Shown here in pieces: positions 10,873 to 17,033 of a stretch of DNA of 36,767 nt. The notes beneath the pieces are model-generated. The model worked only from the letters and a program-made list of their open reading frames with translations. It had not been told where the DNA came from and made no database searches. The DNA lies in assembly GCA_031292015.1 (NCBI GenBank), contig JARLHY010000131.1:1-36767 (forward strand). The letters are read 5' to 3'. The DNA comes from Negativicutes bacterium (GTDB lineage Bacteria > Bacillota_C > Negativicutes > Sporomusales_B > JARLHX01). The number at the start of each line of letters is the position of its first letter. The first letter of the stretch is position 1. A program made the position numbers and the translations under genes.

Positions 10873-11711
10873 AGATAAAAATTGTGGATACAACATTGCG
10901 TGATGGTGAACAGGCGGCCGGATTGGTATTCTCTCAGGCGGAAAAGCTGGCGATTGCCAAGGCGCTGGACCGGATTGGCGTGTTTGCCATTGAAGCAGGA
11001 ACTCCGGCAATGGGGACTCAGGAGCAAATTGCCTTAAAAGCAATTGTAAACGCAGGTTTGTCGGCAAGAGTGATTGCCTGGAACCGGGCCGTAAAACAAG
11101 ATATTCTTGCATCGGTCAACTGCGGCTTTTCCTTTATTCATATATCGGTGCCTATATCGGATTTGCATCTTCGATATAAATTAAAAACCACCAAGGAAGC
11201 CGTTTTGCGGCAGCTCGCCGATTCTGCGGCTTATGCCCGCAGTTTTGGTTGCCGAATATCGGTGGGAACGGAAGACACTTCGCGGGCGGATGAGGAATTT
11301 TTTCTGCAGGTGGCCGATACTGCTGCCCGCAGCGGGGCGGAATATATTCGTTACTCCGATACGGTGGGCTGCCTGGAGCCGATAAAGACCTATGAAATTA
11401 TGCGGCATCTTGTGAGAAGATGTGCCCTCCCGCTGGAGATTCATGTGCATAATGATTTCGGTCTGGCTACTGCCAATACAGTGGCTGCCGTTCAGGCCGG
11501 TGTGCGGATGGCAAGCGTCACTGTGGGCGGGATTGGCGAGAGAGCCGGAAATGCGGCGTTGGAGCAAGTTGTTCATGCGTTGACCCAGCTCTATGGGTAT
11601 GAAACCGGTGTAAACAGGGAGTTGTTGTCTGAGCTGACCGAACTGGTGGCGCAGGCATGCCGGTGTAGTGAGGATATTTCAGGCGAGGCTGATGCGAGAA
11701 GAATAAAATAA
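10869..11711 (+). CDS. nifV-alpha: Homocitrate synthase alpha subunit
   Basis: A 280-aa catalytic subunit with IVDTTLRDGEQAAGLVFS at the N-terminus (Asp and Arg of the metal site), HVHNDFGLATANTVAAVQAGV (metal-binding His pair) and VGGIGERAGNAALEQV near the end, all features of the HMGL-like acyltransferase barrel. It stops where one-piece NifV would continue into the regulatory subdomain, which the omega gene supplies. I prefer TTG 10869: it overlaps the omega stop as TTGA and has GAGGT 6 nt upstream, whereas ATG 10854 has no ribosome site. Such overlap predicts coupled, equimolar synthesis. Confidence 0.9.
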   Translation: MKIKIVDTTLRDGEQAAGLVFSQAEKLAIAKALDRIGVFAIEAGTPAMGTQEQIALKAIVNAGLSARVIAWNRAVKQDILASVNCGFSFIHISVPISDLHLRYKLKTTKEAVLRQLADSAAYARSFGCRISVGTEDTSRADEEFFLQVADTAARSGAEYIRYSDTVGCLEPIKTYEIMRHLVRRCALPLEIHVHNDFGLATANTVAAVQAGVRMASVTVGGIGERAGNAALEQVVHALTQLYGYETGVNRELLSELTELVAQACRCSEDISGEADARRIK

Positions 11712-11844
11712 GCAACACAATGAAGTGTCAACGAAGCGAGGGATCGCGTAATGGTTGACTTTTTCTGCTCATATACGATTTTTTCACAAGTGAACACTGG
11801 CACTTTGGATCAATTAAAATGAACATCGAAAGGACAGTAACGAG

Positions 11845-12561
11845 ATGAGACTTCATTATCTGCAACACGTCCCGTTTGAAAATCCCGGCAGTATACTTGC
11901 GTGGGCAAGGCAGAACGATTGCGCTGTCACAAGCACGCAAGTTTACAAAAACGAAATTCTCCCTCCGCAGCAGGACTTCGACTGGCTTGTGGTCATGGGC
12001 GGGCCGATGAGCATCTACGAAGAAGAACATTATCCGTGGCTCGCCGCTGAAAAGGTGTTCATCCGGGAAAGTATTGCCTCAGGCAAAGTGGTCATCGGCC
12101 TGTGCCTGGGCGCTCAGTTGATTGCCGATGTGATAGGCGGCAAGGTGACCCAAAATCCATGCCGGGAAATTGGCTGGTTTCCTGTCCGGTTAAGCGAGGA
12201 AGCCAGAAAGTCTTCGCTGTTTTCATTTTTTCCGCAACAGCCGGTGGTGTTCCAGTGGCACGGGGACACGTTCAGCGTTCTGCCGGAAGACGCCAGGTGC
12301 ATAGCGGCAAGCGATGCCTGTAATCACCAGGCCTTTATTTATAAAAACCGGGTGTTTGGCTTTCAGTATCATCTGGAAAACACGCTGGAGATCATTGAAG
12401 GCCTCATCGAACATTGCGGGGATGAGTTGGTTCCCGACGTTTATGTCCAGACCGCGGCGGAGCTGCTTGCGCATCCTGAATATATCGAGCAGGACAATAA
12501 ATGGATGGACCTGTTTTTGACCCGGCTGGAGAAACAGGATAAGGAAGGAGACCTGGGATGA
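11845..12561 (+). CDS. Class I glutamine amidotransferase (GMP-synthase-like)
   Basis: A 238-aa stand-alone GATase1 domain. The nucleophile is C87 in IGLCLGAQL; the His/Glu pair is H176 and E178 in GFQYHLE, where Leu replaces the usual Pro of FHPE. MGGPMSIYEE (around residues 51-60) is the oxyanion strand. Such proteins hydrolyse glutamine-like amides (for example gamma-glutamyl compounds), but the substrate is not evident. It overlaps the next gene by ATGA, so the two form an operon. It follows the nitrogenase genes after 133 bp, long enough for a separate promoter, so a link to nitrogen fixation is uncertain. Confidence 0.85.
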   Translation: MRLHYLQHVPFENPGSILAWARQNDCAVTSTQVYKNEILPPQQDFDWLVVMGGPMSIYEEEHYPWLAAEKVFIRESIASGKVVIGLCLGAQLIADVIGGKVTQNPCREIGWFPVRLSEEARKSSLFSFFPQQPVVFQWHGDTFSVLPEDARCIAASDACNHQAFIYKNRVFGFQYHLENTLEIIEGLIEHCGDELVPDVYVQTAAELLAHPEYIEQDNKWMDLFLTRLEKQDKEGDLG

Positions 12562-13079
12562 ATCAGGTTCGTTATACGAAAAGGGCTTGTAAGGACCGGG
12601 AAAAAATAGAAGCGTTTCTGTTGCTGAAAAGAACCGGTGTGATCGGTCTGGTGGACAACGGTCTGCCGTATGCCGTTCCGGTGAACTATGTATGGCATGA
12701 CGGCTCTGTTTATTTTCATGGCATGGGTTCAGGCAAAAAGGAAGATATTCTGGCTGAACATCCTCCCGTTTGTTTCACGGTATACGAAGAATACGGGACG
12801 GTTACCGACCCGGTTCCCTGCCACGCCGATACGGCCTATATGAGTGTGATGATTTTTGGAAGAGTGGAAAAGGTAAAGGATTTTAAAGTCGCCGCCGCGG
12901 TACTCCAGAAACTGCTCGACAAGTATGCGCCGGAGTATTACAACAGCTCGCTGACTGACATTTTGATCGAGAAATACCGCTCTTCCATCGACGGGAACGC
13001 GGTCTTTGTGTATCGTATCTCGCCGCAGGTAATAACGGCAAAGGAAAACGCGGTGGAAGCCGGCAAATTATTAATTTAA
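12558..13079 (+). CDS. Pyridoxamine 5'-phosphate oxidase-family (NimA-like) flavoprotein
   Basis: A 173-aa split-barrel flavin-binding protein. The N-terminal LLKRTGVIGLVDNGLPYAVPVNYVWHDGSVYFHGMGSGKKEDIL is the standard motif of the NimA/PNPOx-like family seen in many anaerobes. It continues with HPPVCFTVYEEYG and a C-terminal domain including VYRISPQVITAKE. Family members bind FMN or haem and reduce small molecules or confer nitroimidazole tolerance; the actual role here is unknown. It starts inside the stop of the amidotransferase gene (ATGA, with GGAG upstream) and is followed by a strong terminator. Confidence 0.85.
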   Translation: MNQVRYTKRACKDREKIEAFLLLKRTGVIGLVDNGLPYAVPVNYVWHDGSVYFHGMGSGKKEDILAEHPPVCFTVYEEYGTVTDPVPCHADTAYMSVMIFGRVEKVKDFKVAAAVLQKLLDKYAPEYYNSSLTDILIEKYRSSIDGNAVFVYRISPQVITAKENAVEAGKLLI

Positions 13080-13109
13080 ATCAGTATATGGGCTTCGGCT
13101 GCCAACAGA

Positions 13110-13146
13110 AAAGGGCAACCCGACCGATTGGTAGGGGTTGCCCTTT
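13110..13146. terminator. Bidirectional terminator between convergent genes
   Basis: AAAGGGCAACCC (13110-13121) and GGGTTGCCCTTT (13135-13146) pair perfectly over 12 bp. A and T tracts flank both sides, so it can serve the oxidase gene on the plus strand and the regulator on the minus strand. Confidence 0.85.
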
Positions 13147-13201
13147 AAAATACCGTTCGCAGCTTGTGCCGATAATTTAAGTAAAGAAGCAGCGGCGAGA
13201 A

Positions 13202-14140
13202 TCAGACTTCAGCGATGATTTCTCCCATTTTGGAGACATCGTATCCGCCTATCCCGGCGATTTCTTTGCGGAAATCAGCTGACCGCAAAATGGACAAAAG
13301 AACCTGAAAATCAGGCTTGTCCGCGTCGTGACGCAGCATGATGAGATCAAGGCGTTCCTTTTGCAGCGGAATAAATTCCACTTTTTGCACCTGCATGGCG
13401 GCTTTTTCAATACCGATGCCGACATCGGCCTCGCCTCGGGCCACGCAGCTGGCTACAGCCAGATGGCTCATTTCTTCTTTGGCATAACCGGTTATGGAAG
13501 AAAAATCTATATCAAGTTTTCGCAGCATCTCATCCAGCAGAACTCTGGCTCCGGCGCCCCGCTCGCGATTGACGAACCGGATATCCGGCCGGGTCAGATC
13601 AGGCCAACCGGTGATGTTTTTGGGATTGCCGGGTGTCACATAAAAGCCTTCGTTGCGATACACCAAATTGACGAGCAGCGCCCGGTGGCCAGGGAGGTAC
13701 CTGCGCACATAAGGCACGTTGTATTCGCCGCTGTCGCCGTCCCAAAGGTGGGCGGTGGCAATATTGACAGACCGGTTGTATAGAGCGATCAAACCGCCGA
13801 TGCTGCCGACATAGCGTCTCAAGACCCGGCCGCCGCGCAGCCTTGGTTCAAGATGGCTGGACAGTATGTCCAGCACCATGTCCTGGCCGCAAATGATAAG
13901 TTCGGACGAATCACCGGGACGGCGTTCGCCAGCTGCCGCGGGCAGAGCAGGCAGCTGCACGGATTCGCCCCGCTTTGTCGACAATATATATCTTTCCAAA
14001 TCTACAGCTTCTATCCGCATGCTGCGGCCGATCCGGTGAGCAGGCAAATCGCCCCGTTTGATCAGCTCATAGACGGTAAACCGGGAAATCTTAAGTGCTT
14101 TGGCTACTTCTTCGGGAGTGTGCAAAGTGCTGTCAGCCAT
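13202..14140 (-). CDS. HTH regulator with molybdate-binding-type PBP domain
   Basis: A 312-aa one-component regulator. Residues 3-53 (STLHTPEEVAKALKISRFTVYELIKRGDLPAHRIGRSMRIEAVDLERYI) form an excisionase-type winged HTH. From about residue 83 to the end is a periplasmic-binding-protein-like domain without signal peptide (SVNIATAHLWDGDSGEYNVPYVRRYLPG, FVNRERGAGARVLLDEML, DVGIGIEKAA). This HTH plus PBP combination belongs to the family annotated as molybdate-binding regulators, so it probably senses molybdate, tungstate or a related oxyanion in the cytoplasm. It is divergent from the 89-codon ORF and Cas12f-like gene and could control them, and perhaps the nearby Mo-independent nitrogenase; that link is inference. 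Confidence 0.88.
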   Translation of the reverse strand: MADSTLHTPEEVAKALKISRFTVYELIKRGDLPAHRIGRSMRIEAVDLERYILSTKRGESVQLPALPAAAGERRPGDSSELIICGQDMVLDILSSHLEPRLRGGRVLRRYVGSIGGLIALYNRSVNIATAHLWDGDSGEYNVPYVRRYLPGHRALLVNLVYRNEGFYVTPGNPKNITGWPDLTRPDIRFVNRERGAGARVLLDEMLRKLDIDFSSITGYAKEEMSHLAVASCVARGEADVGIGIEKAAMQVQKVEFIPLQKERLDLIMLRHDADKPDFQVLLSILRSADFRKEIAGIGGYDVSKMGEIIAEV

Positions 14141-14178
14141 GACATCCCCCTTCTCGTAAGTCAGTATTTCTTTACTAG

Positions 14179-14199
14179 TTTACCGTATTTCCGGTTAAT
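14179..14199. promoter_or_regulatory. Possible operator upstream of the molybdate-type regulator
   Basis: An imperfect inverted repeat, TTTACCG and CCGGTTAA, about 40-60 bp upstream of the regulator start. The 9-mer CCGGTTAAT recurs in the promoter of the broken molbindin gene (about 16762), inside the palindrome TAACCGGTTA. Autoregulation by the HTH protein would fit, but this rests on short matches. Confidence 0.3.
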
Positions 14200-14304
14200 C
14201 CACAATAGATGTCGTTATGGCGTGCTGACCAAAGGAAATTGGCAATTTTACGAAGTATGCTTTAAACAAAAACAGTCTAAATCAACGAAAACTAATAATA
14301 TATG

Positions 14305-14334
14305 TTGACTTATGTTTTTTTATAATAGTATTAT
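14305..14334 (+). promoter_or_regulatory. Promoter for the 89-codon ORF and cas12f-like gene
   Basis: TTGACT (14305-14310), 18-bp spacer, TATTAT (14329-14334). It lies about 75 bp upstream of the GTG of the small ORF and in the divergent intergenic region shared with the HTH regulator. No terminator is seen before the Cas12f-like gene, so one transcript may cover both genes and the guide RNA locus. Confidence 0.6.
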
Positions 14335-14406
14335 CAAAAGAGGAATCATGAATGCGAAAAACAGAAAATAGCTGTCGGTATTTTATCTAGGGCTGAGGAT
14401 TGTGCT

Positions 14407-14676
14407 GTGAAATGTGAGATTTTTTTGATGCAGGGTGAACCTGCGTTCAGTTTCAGGCTGCGTGATCTGCAAACAGAAGAGGATAAACAGGCGGTTTGCC
14501 GGATGATCGGCCAAATGCATTCTGCACATGGGGAAAACTTTATGCCTGACCATGAATGGCTTGCTGAAATTCTGGCGAGCTGTTCATTCAACCGGATTGG
14601 CTTCACTGTCCGGAAGGAAAAAGGCAAGATTAAAATGTTCGCCTTTATTGCCAATCGACCGCCTGGCACGAATTAG
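14407..14676 (+). CDS. Small hypothetical protein upstream of the Cas12f-like gene
   Basis: An 89-aa protein from GTG 14407, with TGAGGA about 8 nt upstream. I recognise no family. It has two hydrophobic strands (residues 1-8 and 66-83, FTVRKEKGKIKMFAFIAN) around a helical middle (LQTEEDKQAVCRMIGQMHSAHGENFMPDHEWLAEIL), giving a compact alpha/beta prediction with two Cys. It begins after a good promoter and lies 99 bp before the Cas12f-like start on the same strand, so it is probably co-transcribed. It could be an accessory factor of that protein, or a small nitrogenase-cluster protein left behind. No known Cas accessory motif is visible. Confidence 0.55.
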   Translation: MKCEIFLMQGEPAFSFRLRDLQTEEDKQAVCRMIGQMHSAHGENFMPDHEWLAEILASCSFNRIGFTVRKEKGKIKMFAFIANRPPGTN

Positions 14677-14705
14677 CTCCTGTCTGATTTGGTGCCGCAA
14701 GACCC

Positions 14706-14731
14706 GTTAAGGACGAGCTGTTAAGGGACGA
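14706..14731 (+). repeat. Short direct repeat in the cas12f leader
   Basis: GTTAAGGACGA (14706-14716) is repeated as GTTAAGGGACGA (14720-14731), 14 bp apart, 45-70 bp upstream of the Cas12f-like start. This spacing of just over one helical turn is what a dimeric protein site would show, but no binder is known. Confidence 0.35.
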
Positions 14732-14775
14732 ATGTTGACTGATAAGCAGTGAATGATGCAGCGAGGTGATGGAAG

Positions 14776-16197
14776 GTGCCGATCAAGGCACTGCGGATGC
14801 AGATAATAAAACCTTATAATGAACCGGATGATCCTGCTCCGGTGACTTGGGACACCCTTGGCCAGACCTTGCGCGATTTACGTTATGCCGCAAGCAAGAT
14901 GGCCAACTACGTCATTCAGCAAAACTATATGTGGGAGTTCTTCCGGCAGAAATATAAGGCTGAAAACGGTATTTATCCGCTTCAGGCTGAACATAGGGAC
15001 AGGCAATACTGTTATCCGGCATTGACCAAGATGTTCCCTGCTGCGGCTACTCAGTTGATCAACCAAATCGAACAACACGCCAAGAAGGTCTGGGGAGCCC
15101 GGAAAGCAGAAATCTTGAAGCTGCACCAGTCTGTTCCGTCATTCAAGTTGAACTTTCCGATCCTTGTACACAGGAAGTGTTATTCTATCCGTTGCCCGGA
15201 AGAACCAGCGTCAAACAAATTCATAATTCAGGCGAATCTTACATCCAAGGCCAGCGGGCGTACAAATTACTCCTTCCTGGTAGATGCCGGCGAAAGGTCA
15301 AAGCGAACTATCGTCGAGCGACTTATATCCGGGCAGTATCGTCAGGGTGCGCTGCAGATAGTTGCCGGACGGACCGGAAAATGGTTCTGCCTCATCCCTT
15401 ATGAATTCCATGTTGAAGTTGATGATAAACTTGACCCTAACCGGATCATGGGGGTTTGCTTTGGTGTGAGCAAGGCGGTGTATTGGGCATTTAGCGATTC
15501 ATGGAAGCGTGGTTGGATAGATGGTGGCGAGGTTGATGAATTCCGACGCAGGGTTCAGGCGAGATACAAAAGCATCAGGCAGCAGAACCAATGCCCTGGT
15601 GAAGGCCGTATTGGTCATGGCAGGAACAGGCGTCTTTTGCCCATCCTGGGTTTCCGGGAGAAGGAAGCAAACTTTCGGACCACCACGAATCATCGCTATG
15701 CGAAAAGGATCGTTGAAGAAGCTGTCAGAAATAAGTGTGGCGTCATCCAAATGGAAGATATTGCTGGCATCAATGAACAAGGCGTGTTCTTGAAAAACTG
15801 GACGTACTTCGACCTCCAGACTAAGATAAAGGATAAAGCGGCTGAAGCGGGAATCAAAATCCGGATCATTGACCAGCAATATATCTCGCGCCGTTGTAGC
15901 CAATGCGGATCCATAGACTCCTCCAAACTGCAGGATCAGGCGACTTTCGTCTGCAAAAGCTGCAACTTTGGCGAGTTGTATCGTTGTTTATCCTGTGGTA
16001 AGAGTCAACAAAAATCAGGACTCTGCGCTAACTGCAACGGCTCGACCAGGCATGTCCCGATAGTGTCCGATTACAATACTGCCAGGAATATAGCTGCTCC
16101 GGCGAGCGCAACTACCGTCGCTGAATCCTTGTTGGCAGAAAGCATTGTTTCCAAGACTAACAATGACAAGCCTAAGCGAACACCGAAAACTCAGTAG
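14776..16197 (+). CDS. cas12f: Nuclease-dead Cas12f (type V-F)-like protein
   Basis: A 473-aa protein with long collinear similarity (from memory) to compact Cas12f1 nucleases of about 420-500 aa. Examples are RIMG(V)xxGVxxAVYxAF at 223-239, GGEVDEFRRRVQARYKSIRQQ at 250-270, EKEANFRTTTNHRYAKRIVEEA at 295-316, and VIQMEDIAGI at 323-332. RuvC-II E327 and RuvC-III D432 (SDYNTARNIA) are intact. The RuvC-I Asp of the G-I-D-L-G motif is Cys228 (GVCFG; codon TGC at 15457-15459), so DNA cleavage should be lost. The C-terminal target-nucleic-acid zinc region has four CxxC pairs (374/377, 393/396, 404/407, 417/420) rather than two. Start GTG 14776 follows GAGGTG by 7 nt. TnpB is less likely given the Cas12f-type N-terminal REC region and guide-RNA layout. 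Predicted role: RNA-guided DNA binding without cutting. Confidence 0.85.
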   Translation: MPIKALRMQIIKPYNEPDDPAPVTWDTLGQTLRDLRYAASKMANYVIQQNYMWEFFRQKYKAENGIYPLQAEHRDRQYCYPALTKMFPAAATQLINQIEQHAKKVWGARKAEILKLHQSVPSFKLNFPILVHRKCYSIRCPEEPASNKFIIQANLTSKASGRTNYSFLVDAGERSKRTIVERLISGQYRQGALQIVAGRTGKWFCLIPYEFHVEVDDKLDPNRIMGVCFGVSKAVYWAFSDSWKRGWIDGGEVDEFRRRVQARYKSIRQQNQCPGEGRIGHGRNRRLLPILGFREKEANFRTTTNHRYAKRIVEEAVRNKCGVIQMEDIAGINEQGVFLKNWTYFDLQTKIKDKAAEAGIKIRIIDQQYISRRCSQCGSIDSSKLQDQATFVCKSCNFGELYRCLSCGKSQQKSGLCANCNGSTRHVPIVSDYNTARNIAAPASATTVAESLLAESIVSKTNNDKPKRTPKTQ

Positions 16198-16204
16198 GTT
16201 CGCA

Positions 16205-16445
16205 TTAATAACTTGGTAGGGCGACTTGGCGTCCTTAAAGCGAGAAGGTGTCCGGGTTCATGGACGGGCATACACTCGCTAACTTCCTGCTAAAGGAAGA
16301 CCTTCGTCGATATGACGGGCAATTTGTGGATACGTTTGCGGAAGCGATGCTCCGGCTTGGTAGCGGCATATGGTTTTGCTGCCGCCAGCCCCTCGCAACC
16401 TGCAAGTATGCGCAAATTGAAGCTCCAGGGTTATCTGGTTGACAG
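16205..16445 (+). ncRNA. Guide-RNA locus (tracrRNA plus repeat in one piece) of the Cas12f-like protein
   Basis: No protein is supported here, but hairpins follow one another: 16219-16223/16230-16234; 16239-16244/16275-16280 (AGCGAG/CTCGCT, enclosing GTGT/ACAC and more); 16283-16287/16295-16299; 16303-16308/16314-16319. This matches, from memory, the order of stems in Cas12f tracrRNA, including AGCGAGAAG resembling the CCGAGAAG segment. An anti-repeat (16320-16339) then pairs with 16402-16419 over about 17 bp, with a hairpin (16354-16390) closing the gap, as in an engineered single-guide RNA. The guide would begin near 16420-16426. Ends are not defined by sequence alone. A further stem, 16176-16181/16198-16203, spans the stop codon of the protein gene. 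Confidence 0.75.
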
Positions 16446-16488
16446 CGTGGATATCATGTTGCCGGCACATACACGCTACTTGAAGCTC
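16402..16488 (+). CRISPR. Two-copy degenerate repeat (vestigial mini-array)
   Basis: The segment that pairs with the anti-repeat (16402-16425) is repeated at 16465-16488: 18 of 24 positions match, with the last nine (TTGAAGCTC) identical. The interval between is 39 bp (16426-16464), a CRISPR-like period of 63 bp. Candidate guides are CAGGGTTATCTGGTTGACAG (16426-16445) and, after the second copy, TGTCTCAACAGAATGAAATT (16489-16508). The second copy pairs poorly with the anti-repeat, so it is probably decayed. No spacer has a convincing target in this window. Confidence 0.45.
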
Positions 16489-16743
16489 TGTCTCAACAGA
16501 ATGAAATTACGGTAATCGATGGATTTTCGGATAGCCAAAGAATACACAATAATCATTACGTCGGTCGCCTTGACCAAAGCGGAAACGTACGACCCAGGCC
16601 GCAATCGAAGTTCGCGCACTGCATCCATGGTTACGATAGCGGTGATTTCGCCTGACTCATATTCGATTACGACCTTGGCCATAATCTCCGCACTCTATTC
16701 TTTTTACCATCCCCGGGATCTTGTTTCTCCCGCTTATTTTCAT
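16476..16743 (-). pseudogene. Molbindin (Mop, TOBE-fold molybdate-binding) gene with a frameshift
   Basis: Reading from ATG 16743 (AGGAGGT 6-7 nt upstream) gives MKISGRNKIPGMVKRIECGD, then one extra base shifts the frame near 16683. From there MAKVVIEYESGEITAIVTMDAVRELRLRPGSYVSALVKATDVMI continues in the next frame. Together these are a normal molbindin, a roughly 70-aa protein that oligomerises to store molybdate. After ATDVMI the frame runs on for about 23 residues beyond the usual end, into the guide-RNA repeat region. It is convergent with the Cas12f-like gene. A sequencing error could cause the shift, but the odd C-terminus suggests real decay. Mo storage would relate to the Mo-independent nitrogenase and Mo-type regulator nearby. 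Confidence 0.75.
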
Positions 16744-16758
16744 GCTGATAACCTCCTG

Positions 16759-16785
16759 CATAACCGGTTAATACATTGTATGTAA
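16759..16785. promoter_or_regulatory. Palindromes in the molbindin promoter
   Basis: On the plus strand, TAACCGGTTA (about 16760-16769) is a perfect palindrome, and TACATTGTATGTA next to it is another inverted repeat (TACAT/ATGTA). They lie 15-45 bp upstream of the molbindin start, where an operator is expected, and share CCGGTTAAT with the promoter of the molybdate-type regulator. Confidence 0.35.
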
Positions 16786-16873
16786 ACAGATTTGCCTATG
16801 CCCCTGCTTGGGTGGAGGGACTCAGGCCATAGTACGTAAGGGAGCCGGTATAAATATTTTCGGAGCAACAATA

Positions 16874-16907
16874 AAAAAACCTCGGCGGCATGGCTGCCAA
16901 GGTTTTT
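16874..16907. terminator. Bidirectional hairpin terminator
   Basis: A-run, imperfect 8-9 bp GC stem (CCTcGGC / GCCaAGG) and T-run (GGTTTTTTG). It separates the molbindin/Cas12f block from the following hypothetical gene and makes an upstream start for that gene unlikely. Confidence 0.75.
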
Positions 16908-17033
16908 TGTCAGAAGATTTTTCATAAAACAGGAATTTCTGCCATTTTGCCGAAAACAAACACTAAGCTGGCATTGACGGATGATTGGGAATCGGGCCGG
17001 GGGAGAACCTTTTGGAAAAGAGGTGCGGAAAAA

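Noticed and set aside
14776..16197. Ordinary IS200/IS605 TnpB transposon
   Set aside because: No tnpA, no clear transposon ends, a Cas12f-type N-terminus, and an anti-repeat/repeat RNA in place of a transposon-end-derived guide.
14305..16743. Complete adaptive type V CRISPR locus
   Set aside because: No cas1, cas2 or cas4 and no regular array; only two degenerate repeats.
16890..17033. Longer version of the 91-aa protein starting upstream
   Set aside because: It would start inside the terminator at 16874-16907; GTG 17034 has a proper ribosome site.
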